Below, in pieces: positions 45,258-54,919 of a stretch of 64,000 nucleotides of DNA. The position numbers and the translations under genes were made by a program. The notes under the pieces were generated by a model that worked only from the letters and a program-made list of their open reading frames with translations, was not told the DNA's origin and ran no database searches. Numbering within the stretch: position 1 is the stretch's first letter; every line of letters starts with the position of its first letter. Source of the DNA: Alcaligenes aquatilis (lineage in GTDB: Bacteria > Pseudomonadota > Gammaproteobacteria > Burkholderiales > Burkholderiaceae_B); assembly GCF_003076515.1 (NCBI RefSeq), contig NZ_CP022390.1, positions 2,666,001 through 2,730,000 on the forward strand. Direction: 5' to 3'.

Positions 45258-45287
45258 ACACCCTGAGTCGTCAACGGCTCAGGGTGT
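45258..45287. terminator. Strong hairpin between the small membrane gene and metG
   Basis: ACACCCTGAG and CTCAGGGTGT enclose a further CGT/ACG pairing. No long T-run follows, so terminator function is probable but not certain. Confidence 0.45.
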
Positions 45288-45413
45288 GTGCATTTGTATC
45301 ATTCGCAATTACCCATCAGCAACTTGTCCGTGGACATTCCTCGGTCTGGCGCTGCACAAGTGTCCAATAGACCGTAGAATCCTTGTTCCCTTTCTCTTTT
45401 ATTTTGTTAAGTC

Positions 45414-47483
45414 ATGTCACGAACGATATTTGTTACGACCGCCCTGCCGTATGCCAATGGCTCGTTTCACATCGGCCACATCATGGAATATATCCAGGCC
45501 GACATCTGGGTTCGGTCCATGCGAATGTCGGGACATACGGTACATTTTGTGTGTGCGGACGACGCCCATGGCGCCCCCATCATGCTCAAGGCAGAAAGCG
45601 CGGGCATTACCCCCGCCCAGTTGGTAGACAAGATCGCGGCCGAACGCCCCACCTACCTGAACGGCTTTAACATCAAGTTCGACCACTGGCACCGTACGGA
45701 CTCGCCTGACAACGTCGAGCTGGCCCAGGATATCTACCGCACGCTAAAAAGCGCCGGCTTCATTGATACCCGCACCATCGAACAGTTCTATGATCCGGTC
45801 AAAGGCATGTTCCTGCCCGATCGTTACATCAAGGGCGAGTGCCCCAAGTGTCATGCCAAGGACCAGTACGGCGACAGCTGCGAGGTCTGTAGCGCGGTTT
45901 ACGCCCCGACCGAGCTGATCGAACCCTACTCCACCCTGACCAATGCGCGTCCGGTGTTAAAAACCTCGGAACACTTCTTCTTCCGTCTGTCCGACCCGCG
46001 CTGCGTGGCCTTCCTGCAAGAGTGGACCACAGGCAAGAACGCCCAGGGCAAGCCACGTCTGCAATCGGAAGTGCTGGGCAAAACCCGCGAATGGCTGGGT
46101 ACAGGCGAAGGGGCCGAAGCGTCCCTGAACGACTGGGATATTTCCCGCGACGAGCCTTACTACGGCATTCCGATTCCCGATGCGCCCGGCAAGTACTTCT
46201 ACGTCTGGCTGGACGCGCCTGTTGGTTACCTGGCTTCCTTGAAAGCCTACTGCACCAAGGCCGGTCTGGACTTTGATGCCTTGCTGGATCCGGAAGGCAG
46301 CACCGAGCAGGTGCACTTTATCGGCAAGGACATCGTGTACTTTCACGCCCTATTCTGGCCTGCCATGCTGAAATTCTCCGGCCGTAAAGTGCCTGATGCG
46401 CTGAACGTACACGGTTTCATCACGGTTAGCGGCGAAAAAATGTCCAAGAGCCGTGGCACAGGCATTTCACCCCTGCGCTACCTGGAACTGGGTATGGATG
46501 CCGAATGGATGCGCTACTACATGGCCGCCAAGCTCAACTCGCACGTTGAGGACATGGACTTCAACCCTGACGACTTCATTGCCCGCGTCAACAGCGACCT
46601 GATTGGCAAATACGTCAACATCGCCAGCCGTGCCGCCAACTTCATTAGCAAGCACTTTGATGGCAAGCTGGCCTACCAGGGCGACACCTCCGAGCTGCAA
46701 AACCAGCTCAAAGAAGTTGCCGAGAAAGTCCGCTCCGATCTGGAAAGCCGCGAGTACGGCCGTGCTGTGCGCCAGATCATGGCTCAAGCCGACATCATCA
46801 ACCAGGCTTTCGATACAGCCCAGCCCTGGGTCATGGCCAAAGGCATTGCAACTGCCGAGCAAGCCCAGAAAGATGCGTTGCAAGACATTTGCTCGCGCAC
46901 CCTGGCTGGCTTCAAGGGCCTGTCTGTCATGCTGACCGCCATTTTGCCTACCCTGACCGATCGCGTTGCCCGCGAGCTATTCGGTCTGGATCGCAGCTTT
47001 GTCTGGGATGACGTAGCTGCCTTGCCTGATCACATCGCTCCATTCAAACACCTGATGCAGCGGGTAGACAGCGCCATGGTGGACGAACTGCTGGCCCCCC
47101 CGCCAGCCCCAGTCGTCCTGCCCGGTGGCGAAGCGATTGCCGACACCATCGACATCAAGGACTTCATCAAGGTTGATCTGCGCATTGCCAAGATCGTCAG
47201 CTGTGAAGCCGTAGAAGGGTCGGACAAGCTGCTGCGCCTGAGCCTGGATGCTGGCGAAGGTCGTTTGCGCCAAGTGTTCTCTGGCATCAAGTCGGCTTAC
47301 CAACCCGACGACCTGATCGGCAAGCTGACGGTTCTGGTAGCTAACCTGGCTCCTCGCAAGATGCGTTTTGGTGTGTCCGAAGGGATGGTTCTGGCTGCCA
47401 GCCATGCTGATGACGCCGTGGACCAAGGTATCTATATTCTAGAGCCCTTCCCTGGCGCCCAGCCCGGCATGCGCATCAATTAA
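45414..47483 (+). CDS. metG: Methionyl-tRNA synthetase
   Basis: A 689-residue class I synthetase. The HIGH motif is in [10 protein letters not shown] (about 14-23), the zinc knuckle has CPKC and CEVC (about 143-159), KMSKS lies in [10 protein letters not shown] (about 342-350). The C-terminal EMAP-II-like tRNA-binding domain begins near 585 ([16 protein letters not shown]). It is the long, zinc-binding, homodimeric type found in E. coli. An intrinsic terminator follows. Confidence 0.97.
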   Translation: MSRTIFVTTALPYANGSFHIGHIMEYIQADIWVRSMRMSGHTVHFVCADDAHGAPIMLKAESAGITPAQLVDKIAAERPTYLNGFNIKFDHWHRTDSPDNVELAQDIYRTLKSAGFIDTRTIEQFYDPVKGMFLPDRYIKGECPKCHAKDQYGDSCEVCSAVYAPTELIEPYSTLTNARPVLKTSEHFFFRLSDPRCVAFLQEWTTGKNAQGKPRLQSEVLGKTREWLGTGEGAEASLNDWDISRDEPYYGIPIPDAPGKYFYVWLDAPVGYLASLKAYCTKAGLDFDALLDPEGSTEQVHFIGKDIVYFHALFWPAMLKFSGRKVPDALNVHGFITVSGEKMSKSRGTGISPLRYLELGMDAEWMRYYMAAKLNSHVEDMDFNPDDFIARVNSDLIGKYVNIASRAANFISKHFDGKLAYQGDTSELQNQLKEVAEKVRSDLESREYGRAVRQIMAQADIINQAFDTAQPWVMAKGIATAEQAQKDALQDICSRTLAGFKGLSVMLTAILPTLTDRVARELFGLDRSFVWDDVAALPDHIAPFKHLMQRVDSAMVDELLAPPPAPVVLPGGEAIADTIDIKDFIKVDLRIAKIVSCEAVEGSDKLLRLSLDAGEGRLRQVFSGIKSAYQPDDLIGKLTVLVANLAPRKMRFGVSEGMVLAASHADDAVDQGIYILEPFPGAQPGMRIN

Positions 47484-47503
47484 GACGCATTCCTGATACG
47501 CCC

Positions 47504-47533
47504 AAAAGCCTCGCTCAAAAGCGAGGCTTTTTT
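47504..47533 (+). terminator. Intrinsic terminator after metG
   Basis: AAAGCCTCGC, 6 nt (tcaaaa) and GCGAGGCTTT then T-run, about 20 bp after the stop. Confidence 0.8.
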
Positions 47534-47678
47534 GTATCCATATATCAAAGAATAGGCTCAAAACAGCCTGCCAAGCCCCTTTCAGCACCCTACAGGCCGG
47601 GAAAGTCGATACACTCTTTATCTTGAAACTGCTGTATTGATACACAGCCTGCCGCTTTGCTTGCAAGGACCGTTTGGC

Positions 47679-48575
47679 ATGAAAAATACCCCCCCTTCTG
47701 ATCTGGACCGGCACCGCGGCGCTCAACGCTCCACCTGGGTCAGCGTCCTTGTCAATATTGGTTTGAGCGTGCTGCAACTTGTGGTGGGCCTGTTTGCCCA
47801 TTCTCAAGCCCTGATTGCCGACGCCATTCACTCTTTATCTGACCTGCTGTCGGACTTTGTAGTGCTGATTGCCAACCGCCATAGCCGCCAAGGCCCAGAT
47901 GCAGACCACCCCTACGGCCATTTGCGCTACGAAACGGTCGCTACCTTGGCCATTGGAGGCCTTTTGCTGGCTGTGGGCGCCGGGATGTTGTGGAATGCCG
48001 TCTCTGCCTTGCGCGACCCCAGCAGCATCGAGGCTGTACACCCCATTGCCTTGGCCATTGCCTTGACTGCGCTCTGTAGCAAAGAACTCCTGTTTCGCTA
48101 CATGTTGCGTGTAGCAAAACGGTTACGCTCGACCATGCTGGCTGCCAATGCCTGGCATGCACGCTCGGATGCCGCATCCTCCTTGGTTGTCAGTGTCGGA
48201 GTCATGGCGAACTTGGCAGGCCTGCCCTTGGGTGACCCCTTGGCTGCCAGCATTGTGGGCTTGATGATTCTGCGCACGGGCTGGAAGTTTGCGATAGGCG
48301 CCTTCCACGATCTGACAGATAAAGCGGTCGATCAGGAAACGGAAGAGCGCATTGCCAAGCTCTTGCGCGAGACGCCCGGCGTAGAAGGGATACACCAGTT
48401 ACGCACCCGCAAGCTGGGCGACATGATCTGGGTAGAGGTAGACCTGGAAATGGATGGCAAGCTGACCATCAGTCAGGGACACGAGATTGCCGTGGCTGCA
48501 CGGGCGCGTGTGATGGCCGAAGAACCCGTGCTGGATGTAATGACGCACTTTGATCCAGTCACGCCCAAGCACTAA
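47679..48575 (+). CDS. Cation diffusion facilitator (CDF) transporter
   Basis: A 298-residue CDF with six TM segments and a C-terminal cytoplasmic domain. The metal-site motifs HSLSDLLSD in TM2 and HARSDAASS in TM5 are seen. ATG 47679 is preferred because of AAGGA ahead; the frame starts 14 codons earlier. It exports divalent metals such as Zn, Fe, Mn or Co by proton exchange; the metal cannot be decided. It converges with the LysR gene. Confidence 0.93.
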   Translation: MKNTPPSDLDRHRGAQRSTWVSVLVNIGLSVLQLVVGLFAHSQALIADAIHSLSDLLSDFVVLIANRHSRQGPDADHPYGHLRYETVATLAIGGLLLAVGAGMLWNAVSALRDPSSIEAVHPIALAIALTALCSKELLFRYMLRVAKRLRSTMLAANAWHARSDAASSLVVSVGVMANLAGLPLGDPLAASIVGLMILRTGWKFAIGAFHDLTDKAVDQETEERIAKLLRETPGVEGIHQLRTRKLGDMIWVEVDLEMDGKLTISQGHEIAVAARARVMAEEPVLDVMTHFDPVTPKH

Positions 48576-48620
48576 AGCCTGACGCGTCTTTGCCACTCTC
48601 GCAGGCCGAACACCCAGGTA

Positions 48621-49523
48621 TCAAACGCGGTGCTCACTCTCGGGAGCCAACATTTCTACCAGCACACGGGATAAGGCCGTCACCATCTCATTGGCGTGGG
48701 GCCTATGCAAAATCGCCAGCTCAAAAGCATCAATCCGGGGCAGGCCTTGTGCTTGCCCCAGCTCAATATGGTCGTCCCGCACAGCACGCCGTGGCAACAG
48801 GCTGATGCCCATCCCGTCTGCCACCGCTCCTTGAATGCCGCTCAAGCTGGAACTGGTAAAACTGATGCGCCAACGCCGCCCCAAGGACTCCACTGCACTG
48901 ATAATCTCCTCACGGTAAACACCACGGCGTGGGAAAGTAACCAGGGGGATAGGGTCCAGATGAAAGACCGGATCGGTCGCGCTATCGACCCAGGCCGTCT
49001 GCTCGGGTAAACAGACCACCGCTTCGCGGGCATTATGACGCTGCTTGACCAGCACCAGATCCAGCTCACCCTGATCGTAGGCGGCCAGCAAATCGCTACT
49101 TAAACCGCTGCTGACTTCCAGCCGCACCTGCGGAAACCGCCGATTGAAACCAGCCAGGGCCCGCATGGTCTGGCCGTTGGTAAAATCCTCTGGCACACCC
49201 AGCCGTACCGAGATAGTCACCAACGAACCCGACAAGGCTTCTGACAACTGATGATTCAGGGCCAGCATCTGGCGGGCGTAACCCAGCAAGGTCTGCCCCG
49301 CTTCGGTCGTGCTGACTCCCCGGCTGGCCCGATCCAGCAGACGCAGCCCGGCCAGCTCTTCCAGACGTCGTACCTTCTGGCTGATCGTGGACTGGGTGGA
49401 ATGCAAACGCGTCGCTGCTGCCGTAAAGCTGCCGCAATCGACCACCGTCAACAAGGCCAGCAACAGGTCCAGGTCGTACAAGGGCCGATTCAGGCTGGGA
49501 CTGCTCGATAGTTGATGATCCAT
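48621..49523 (-). CDS. LysR-type regulator upstream of allE
   Basis: A 300-residue LysR-family regulator with HTH (SFTAAATRLHSTQSTISQKV) and effector domain. Divergent from allE across 458 bp, making it a plausible regulator of the ureidoglycine and deaminase genes. It ends 45 bp from the CDF gene, with no clear terminator between the convergent pair. Confidence 0.9.
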   Translation of the reverse strand: MDHQLSSSPSLNRPLYDLDLLLALLTVVDCGSFTAAATRLHSTQSTISQKVRRLEELAGLRLLDRASRGVSTTEAGQTLLGYARQMLALNHQLSEALSGSLVTISVRLGVPEDFTNGQTMRALAGFNRRFPQVRLEVSSGLSSDLLAAYDQGELDLVLVKQRHNAREAVVCLPEQTAWVDSATDPVFHLDPIPLVTFPRRGVYREEIISAVESLGRRWRISFTSSSLSGIQGAVADGMGISLLPRRAVRDDHIELGQAQGLPRIDAFELAILHRPHANEMVTALSRVLVEMLAPESEHRV

Positions 49524-49981
49524 ATCTTCAAAATCCTTCTGACATCACGCCTTTGGCCCAAGCAAAGTGCTGGCTATCGCCTGTGGATACTAGCTGTGCA
49601 TCAAAGATGGCTCGTGAGGCCCCAAGCTACTGGATGTGGGCACGGAGCGTAGATCAACCGCTGTTCCAAGACGGACGCGACATCAATGAGCCTCAATATA
49701 GGTAGTAACACTGCTGCCTGCTTCGGCATTGGTATTAAAGCACTTGCAGCAGTTGTTGCTGTTGCTGTTGCTGTTGCTGCCAACAGGCTCCACAGCTCAA
49801 TACATTCAAAAAACAAATACTAGAGATTTATACATTTAATTTGTAAATATCACCAGCAATCGTTACTGTGTATTGGTCCCGCGCATTACAACGACATCCC
49901 GCCTGTGCCTTTTGCCAACCGCCGGGATTGCGCCATGCCGTTCGACAGATTTTTCCTTACTGAATGTCAATGGGAATCAAC
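49524..49981. other. Intergenic region between LysR gene and allE
   Basis: About 458 bp with no convincing gene. It holds four perfect copies of TTGCTG (49756-49779) and an AT-rich stretch (49801-49860) with a loose dyad ATTTATACA/TTGTAAAT, which could contain the regulator site and allE promoter. Confidence 0.35.
49756..49779. repeat. Hexanucleotide tandem repeat (TTGCTG)x4
   Basis: Four consecutive perfect TTGCTG units in noncoding DNA. Unit changes would alter promoter spacing rather than a reading frame. Confidence 0.7.
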
Positions 49982-50818
49982 ATGTCCAAAGTCAATTACT
50001 ACGCCCCTCCCGGTGGCCATCCTCCTCAGACTCAGTTGCTGACAGATCGCGCCATGTTCACCGAGGCCTATGCCGTGCTGCCCAAAGGCGTGCTGCAAGA
50101 CATCGTGACCAGCTTCCTGCCCGGTTGGGAAAATACCCGCTTATGGGTATTGGCTCGTCCTCTGTCCGGCTTTGCCGAAACCTTCTCTCAATACATCATG
50201 GAAGTGGGTCCTCAAGGCGGCAGCAACAACCCTGAGTCCGATCCCGAAGCCGAAGGCGTGATTTTTGTCGTCAAGGGCCAATTGGAACTGGTTCTGGAAG
50301 GCACCAAGCACATCCTGGAAGAAGGCGGCTATGCCTTTATTCCTCCTTCCACCAACTGGACCTTGCACAACCGCACGGGCGAGTTGGCCAACTTCCACTG
50401 GATCCGCAAGCGTTATCAGCGTGTGGAAGGCCTGGAAGCACCTGAAGCCTTCGTGACTAACGAGAAAGACGTCACCCCCATGGTGATGCCCGACACCGAA
50501 GGCCGCTGGAGCACCACGCGCTTTACCGATATGTCCGATCTGCGTCACGACATGCACGTGAACATCGTGAACTTTGAACCCGGTGGCGTCATCCCCTTTG
50601 CTGAAACGCACGTCATGGAACACGGTCTGTACGTTCTGGAAGGTAAGGCCGTTTACCGTCTGAACCAGGACTGGGTTGAAGTGGAAGCTGGTGACTTCAT
50701 GTGGCTGCGCGCCTTCTGCCCACAAGCGTGCTACGCGGGCGGCCCAAGCCGTTTCCGCTACTTGCTGTATAAAGATGTGAACCGTCATGCCAACCTGACT
50801 ATTGGCGGCCATCGCTAA
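49982..50818 (+). CDS. allE: (S)-ureidoglycine aminohydrolase (bicupin)
   Basis: A 278-residue bicupin of the AllE/YlbA family, which hydrolyses S-ureidoglycine to S-ureidoglycolate and ammonia after allantoate breakdown. Two cupin domains (about 60-130 and 185-260); the metal-binding second cupin shows ETHVMEHGLYVLEGKAVYRL. ATG 49982 is preceded by GGGA; alternatives at 49964 and 49970 add up to six residues. Its product is the AllA substrate, though allA is 37 kb away in this window. Confidence 0.88.
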   Translation: MSKVNYYAPPGGHPPQTQLLTDRAMFTEAYAVLPKGVLQDIVTSFLPGWENTRLWVLARPLSGFAETFSQYIMEVGPQGGSNNPESDPEAEGVIFVVKGQLELVLEGTKHILEEGGYAFIPPSTNWTLHNRTGELANFHWIRKRYQRVEGLEAPEAFVTNEKDVTPMVMPDTEGRWSTTRFTDMSDLRHDMHVNIVNFEPGGVIPFAETHVMEHGLYVLEGKAVYRLNQDWVEVEAGDFMWLRAFCPQACYAGGPSRFRYLLYKDVNRHANLTIGGHR

Positions 50819-50831
50819 TAGGATCCGAAAC

Positions 50832-50862
50832 AAAACAGCCGCTGCCCGTCAGCGGCTGTTTT
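50832..50862 (+). terminator. Intrinsic terminator after allE
   Basis: AAAACAGCCGCTG and CAGCGGCTGTTTT pair over 5 nt. The deaminase gene that follows may need its own promoter. Confidence 0.75.
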
Positions 50863-50990
50863 GCATTACCAACACGCCCAACCAGAACCCCCCCCTTATG
50901 CCACCTGCACCCGCAGGCCTGCCACAAGGCACAAACACAGACTCTGGTTTCAAGGCTCATTCCAACCCTGCTTCTCTACAGGAGAAAAAC

Positions 50991-51464
50991 ATGAACGATA
51001 AACACTATCTGCTGCGCTCGATCCAGATTGCAGCAGAGAATGTCGCCCGTGGCGGCCAGCCTTTTGGTGCCGTGCTGGTGCGTGACGGCCAGGTTCTGGC
51101 CGAAGGGGTCAATGAGACCTACCTCGCCCACGACCCGACCGCCCATGCCGAGATCCAGGCACTGCGCCACGCCAGCCAGGCGGTAAAAAGCAGTCACCAT
51201 GCAGGCAGCACCATGTATGCCAGTGGCATCCCCTGCCCCATGTGTATGGCCGCCATGATCGCCTCAGGCGTAGAGCGTGTGGTCTATTGCGCCGACGACG
51301 AACAAGGCGAACCCTTTGGCTGGTCCACCGAATCCTTCTACAAAAAAATGCAGCAGGATTTTGGCAAGCAGGGCGTGAAAATGGAACACCTGCCTTTGCC
51401 TGAAAAACGCCAAGTGTATGAAGCCTGGCAAGCCCGTTTTGGACAAGGCTCCCAGCAAGACTGA
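50991..51464 (+). CDS. Cytidine-deaminase-fold nucleobase/nucleoside deaminase
   Basis: A 157-residue zinc deaminase. The HxE motif is TAHAEIQ (His52, Glu54) and the cysteine pair is PCPMC (Cys82, Cys85). Size and the NETYLAHDPTAHAEIQALR pattern fit the guanine deaminase/TadA-like group. In this setting guanine to xanthine is the likely reaction, by context only. ATG 50991 has AGGAG ahead; longer upstream frame is rejected. Confidence 0.85.
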   Translation: MNDKHYLLRSIQIAAENVARGGQPFGAVLVRDGQVLAEGVNETYLAHDPTAHAEIQALRHASQAVKSSHHAGSTMYASGIPCPMCMAAMIASGVERVVYCADDEQGEPFGWSTESFYKKMQQDFGKQGVKMEHLPLPEKRQVYEAWQARFGQGSQQD

Positions 51465-51476
51465 AAACGTCATTCA

Positions 51477-51499
51477 AAACCCTGCGATCAAGCAGGGTT
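51477..51499 (+). terminator. Hairpin after the deaminase gene
   Basis: AACCCTGC-6 nt-GCAGGGTT; the following T-run is weak. Confidence 0.45.
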
Positions 51500-51555
51500 C
51501 TACGTATTTACATAGACAGGCAGATCAGAAAAGTTTATAAAACAGAGCAGTTATA

Positions 51556-51574
51556 GTAACGATTCTCATTTATT
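51556..51574. promoter_or_regulatory. Candidate Fur box upstream of the YncE-like gene
   Basis: AGTAACGATTCTCATTTAT matches 11 of 19 positions of the Fur consensus, with GATTCTCATT the strongest part. E. coli yncE is known to be Fur-regulated, which supports the reading. Confidence 0.45.
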
Positions 51575-51592
51575 GAATCCCAAAGGAAATAC

Positions 51593-52762
51593 ATGATTGC
51601 GTCCCGCCCTGCCTCTTTAAAAATGATTGTTGCCTCCGTAATGGGGGCCTTGCTGCTCAGCGCATGCCAGACCGCACCGCAATCGCAACAAGTGGGCCAA
51701 ACATCGTCTTTCAATGCAACTGCCCCTCAAGCACAAGTCACTTTCCGTCAGGACACCATTGAGGGTGCCTACGAAATTCTGGCCGCCAAAGACAGCAAGC
51801 AATTATTCGTTGCCGCCACCCCCTTGTTTGAAGACCGTGCGGCCGGCTTTCTGCATGTTCTGGACCAGGACACTCTGCGTGAGTCGCAGCGCATCCAATT
51901 GCCACGCCGTGCTTTCGCACTGGGCCTGAACCAGAAAACTCACACTCTGTACGTGGGTAACACTCTGGACGGCTCGCTGCTGGCGATCAACAGCCTGAAC
52001 GGCACCGTCAAGCAACTGATTCAACTGGGCCAGAAAGAAGGCAAGGACGGCTGGGAACACACCCGTAAAGTCGTGATTGACGAACAGGACAACCGCATCT
52101 TCGTGACCAACCCCTCTGAAGGTGGCCGCGTATGGATTGTGGACGGTGCCCAAGGCCGCATCCTGCACAATATCGACAACGTTGGCCTGTGGCCTGCCGG
52201 CGCTGCCTACGATGCCAACACCAAACGCCTGTTCGTGGGCCACGGCGGCAAGGATGAAATTGCGGTCATCAACCCGGCTACAGGCACTATCGAACAGCGC
52301 TTCACGACAGGCGATGCGAAAAGCGACAAGCGGGAAGATTCCCGTCACTTCTTCGTGAACATCGCCCTGAGCGCAGATGGCAAGAAACTGTTTGGAGCTG
52401 ACGCCAACACCGGCAAGATTTACGTATTCGACACCACCTCCGGCAAAGTGGAAAACACGGTTAAAGTCGGTCTGGGGCTGCTGGATATCGTGTACAACGA
52501 CGCTCGTAAAGAACTGATCGCCACCAACCGTGGCGTGGATCGTCAAACGCCTGCCGGTACCGGTTCGGTAACCATTCTGGATGCCAACACCCTGGCTGTG
52601 AAACACCGCATTAGCGCTCCTGTACACCCCAACAGCGTGACGCTGAGCGCTGACGGCCAGACCGCTTTTGTCACCATCAAGATTCCTCACGGTGACAAGA
52701 GCCCGCACTACCTGAAAGGTGCCAAAGACAGCGTTCTGCGTCTGAACCTCAACCAGCTCTAA
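51593..52762 (+). CDS. YncE-like beta-propeller lipoprotein
   Basis: A 389-residue exported protein. Lipobox LLSAC gives acylated Cys25; the remainder forms repeated beta-propeller blades of the YncE family (repeated LYVGNT.., IFVTNP.., RLFVGH.., KLFGAD.. strands). Such proteins are periplasmic or outer-membrane-attached and linked to iron limitation in E. coli; their function is not fully settled. The upstream Fur-like box suggests iron-responsive expression. A terminator follows. Confidence 0.88.
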   Translation: MIASRPASLKMIVASVMGALLLSACQTAPQSQQVGQTSSFNATAPQAQVTFRQDTIEGAYEILAAKDSKQLFVAATPLFEDRAAGFLHVLDQDTLRESQRIQLPRRAFALGLNQKTHTLYVGNTLDGSLLAINSLNGTVKQLIQLGQKEGKDGWEHTRKVVIDEQDNRIFVTNPSEGGRVWIVDGAQGRILHNIDNVGLWPAGAAYDANTKRLFVGHGGKDEIAVINPATGTIEQRFTTGDAKSDKREDSRHFFVNIALSADGKKLFGADANTGKIYVFDTTSGKVENTVKVGLGLLDIVYNDARKELIATNRGVDRQTPAGTGSVTILDANTLAVKHRISAPVHPNSVTLSADGQTAFVTIKIPHGDKSPHYLKGAKDSVLRLNLNQL

Positions 52763-52786
52763 GCCTCTGGCGTCAAGCCTGGACCC

Positions 52787-52822
52787 AAGCCGAGACTACC
52801 CACCAGGTAGCTCGGCTTTTTT
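52787..52822 (+). terminator. Intrinsic terminator after the YncE-like gene
   Basis: AAGCCGAG-a-CTACC and GGTAG-CTCGGCTT with one bulge, then T6. Confidence 0.75.
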
Positions 52823-53133
52823 GATGCCTGCCACTTTGGTCTGCCCAACCGACGCTACGGCATCTGTGCTTAGCGCTCAGGATAGTTGTGTCTGCCGCTC
52901 AAATCCAACGCCAAGACCCGCCAGGGCCGGCTCCGTCACGTTTCACGGCCATCTTCTCAATGTGGTCTGGGAGCAAGCAAAAAAGCGGATTGCTGTAACC
53001 GGCCACTTGCTCAATAGAATCAATTAGTGGCCTAGCACAACACCTGTTGTCCCCCAGCCCCGCCCTCCCCTTTCCCGCCTCCCGATGTGCCACGAACTGG
53101 CATTTCAGGAGCGTTTTCTATTGAAGACATCTC
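52823..53133. other. Intergenic region upstream of the GNAT-dUTPase gene
   Basis: About 310 bp. I see no convincing gene, dyad or promoter. The start at 53134 has only a weak ribosome site (GAAG). Confidence 0.3.
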
Positions 53134-54543
53134 ATGGTTCAGTTGAACGATTATCACCAGCCTATTGGCCCCTCGCTCACTCATTGGCAAGCCCGCCCGC
53201 GACCCACCCGCTGTGTTTTGCACGGTAAGTACTGCCGACTGGAAGCAGTGAACCCGGAGCAACACGGCGAGAGCCTGTACGAGGCCTACAGCAGCGCCAA
53301 CGATGGCCGTGACTGGACCTACTTGTCCGTAGGGCCCTTTACCAGCCGTGGGCAATTCGATCAGCATCTGCATACCATCAGTCAGGCCGACAACGCCGTG
53401 CATTACGCCGTCGTAGAACAAGCCACAGGGCGGGCATTGGGCACCTTGTCCCTGATGCGGATTGACCCGCAAAACGGCTGCATTGAAGTGGGTTTTGTAG
53501 CCTGGTCACCCGCTCTGAAGCAAACCCGCATGGCCACCGAAGCCCACTATCTATTGATGGCCTATGCCATTGACGGCTTGGGCTACCGCCGCTACGAATG
53601 GAAGTGCGATACGCACAATGCTCCTTCACAAGCGGCTGCACGACGACTGGGCTTTCGTTATGAAGGCATTTTCCGCCAAGCGATTGTCTACAAAGGGCGC
53701 TCACGCGATACAGCCTGGTTCTCGATTACCGACACAGAATGGCCTGCCCTGAAAGCAAATTTCCAGGCCTGGCTGGCACCCGAGAACTTTGATGAACAAG
53801 GCCGTCAAAAGCACCGCCTCGGGCAACAAGGGACGATTATCCCAGCCGGCCCTGGGGCCCGCCGCCTGAAGCAGATGCTGACCCTGCAAACCGAGCTGAA
53901 TCACCTGATCGACCCCAACTGGCGAGTGGCAAAACAGGACTACTACCGGGCGATCTGGCTGGAGTGTGCAGAGCTAGCCAACTACCTGGATTGGAAGTGG
54001 TGGCAACACCGCGAACGCAATCTGCCGCAACTACAGCTGGAGCTTATCGACATCCTGCATTTTGGTCTGTGCGATGTATTGCGCGCCAACGACCTGCTGC
54101 GCGAGCAAGAGGCCGCCACCGCACTGGATCAGCTTGAGCAGGCCCCTGCAAGCGCCAGCGACTCTGCAACCCTCATGACGGCGCTGGAACACTTTGCTTT
54201 GCGGGTGCTGCAGACGCGTCAGTTCGACTTCAGCGGCTTTGTTCAACTGGCCCGCCTCAGTGGTCTGACGCTGGACACGCTCTACCACTCCTACGCGGGC
54301 AAAAACGCCTTGAACCGCTTGCGTCAGCTACGCGGCTATCAGCATGGTCACTATCACAAACAGTGGGGTGACCAACAGGACAACGAGCATCTGGCACGGC
54401 TGCAATCGCAACTGCCCGCCGAGCAAGACAACTACCCCGAACTGATCCTGCATGCCCTGCAAGACAGCTACAACTCGTTTTTCTCGGGAGGCACCCAGGC
54501 CCAGAACAGTGCCTCGCTACCACCTCCCCTTTCTTTACGTTGA
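53134..54543 (+). CDS. GNAT acetyltransferase fused to a dimeric dUTPase-like (MazG-superfamily) domain
   Basis: A 469-residue two-domain protein. Residues about 1-235 are a RimJ/RimL-type GNAT N-acetyltransferase (LEAVNPEQHGE, GTLSLMRIDPQNGCIEVGFV, GYRRYEWKCDTHNAPSQAAA, RLGFRYEG). Residues about 247-469 match dimeric dUTPases: MLTLQTELNHLI, WLECAELANYLDWKWWQ, ELIDILHFG (metal-binding acidic residues) and YAGKNALNRLRQLRGY, HYHKQWGDQQDNEHL. The frame is continuous, with no good ribosome site at the internal Met. Dimeric dUTPases hydrolyse dUTP to dUMP and PPi; the link to acetylation is unknown. Fused gene is my reading. Confidence 0.85.
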   Translation: MVQLNDYHQPIGPSLTHWQARPRPTRCVLHGKYCRLEAVNPEQHGESLYEAYSSANDGRDWTYLSVGPFTSRGQFDQHLHTISQADNAVHYAVVEQATGRALGTLSLMRIDPQNGCIEVGFVAWSPALKQTRMATEAHYLLMAYAIDGLGYRRYEWKCDTHNAPSQAAARRLGFRYEGIFRQAIVYKGRSRDTAWFSITDTEWPALKANFQAWLAPENFDEQGRQKHRLGQQGTIIPAGPGARRLKQMLTLQTELNHLIDPNWRVAKQDYYRAIWLECAELANYLDWKWWQHRERNLPQLQLELIDILHFGLCDVLRANDLLREQEAATALDQLEQAPASASDSATLMTALEHFALRVLQTRQFDFSGFVQLARLSGLTLDTLYHSYAGKNALNRLRQLRGYQHGHYHKQWGDQQDNEHLARLQSQLPAEQDNYPELILHALQDSYNSFFSGGTQAQNSASLPPPLSLR

Positions 54544-54556
54544 CAAAGGACTGTCC

Positions 54557-54736
54557 ATGTACATCGACTGCGATTGTGCCACTAGTGTCTTTCTAGACTC
54601 GCCCAAGCCGGACTCCAATCCCGTGGAAAACCATGACACACGTCATCCACCTGATCCCCGGCCACAACCGCATAAGGTGCAACATCCCTGGTCCCGCTCT
54701 CGACGCCGCGAACGCTCTCGCTGGCGCCAAAGCTGA
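54557..54736 (+). CDS. Possible small protein, unknown function
   Basis: A 59-codon frame with AAAGGA at 7-bp spacing before the ATG, 13 bp after the GNAT-dUTPase stop. The product starts MYIDCDCATSVF and has a Pro/Arg-rich tail. A hairpin with short T-run (54760-54782) follows. No family recognised; coding is uncertain. Confidence 0.35.
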   Translation: MYIDCDCATSVFLDSPKPDSNPVENHDTRHPPDPRPQPHKVQHPWSRSRRRERSRWRQS

Positions 54737-54759
54737 ACCCGGCCCCGATTGTCTCCTAG

Positions 54760-54782
54760 CCCGGCACTCGAGCCGGGTTTGC
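54760..54782 (+). terminator. Terminator-like hairpin before the aldolase gene
   Basis: CCCGGC-6 nt-GCCGGG followed by TTT. Confidence 0.55.
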
Positions 54783-54919
54783 ATGGGTGACACCGTCTTG
54801 CAAGCAAATGGAATAGGAGCTATGAGCCACCGAACATAGCTCCTATTGATTTAAATCAAGACAATGAATCCCATCGTCGGCACAAGGATCGACGAGGCAT
54901 ACCAAAGGAGACAAATCAC

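Noticed and set aside
49601..49816. 71-codon minus-strand frame with Ala/Thr repeats
   Set aside because: The repeats simply reflect the TTGCTG hexamers; no ribosome site.
54633..54839. 68-codon frame overlapping the possible small protein
   Set aside because: No ribosome site and out of frame with the better-supported candidate.
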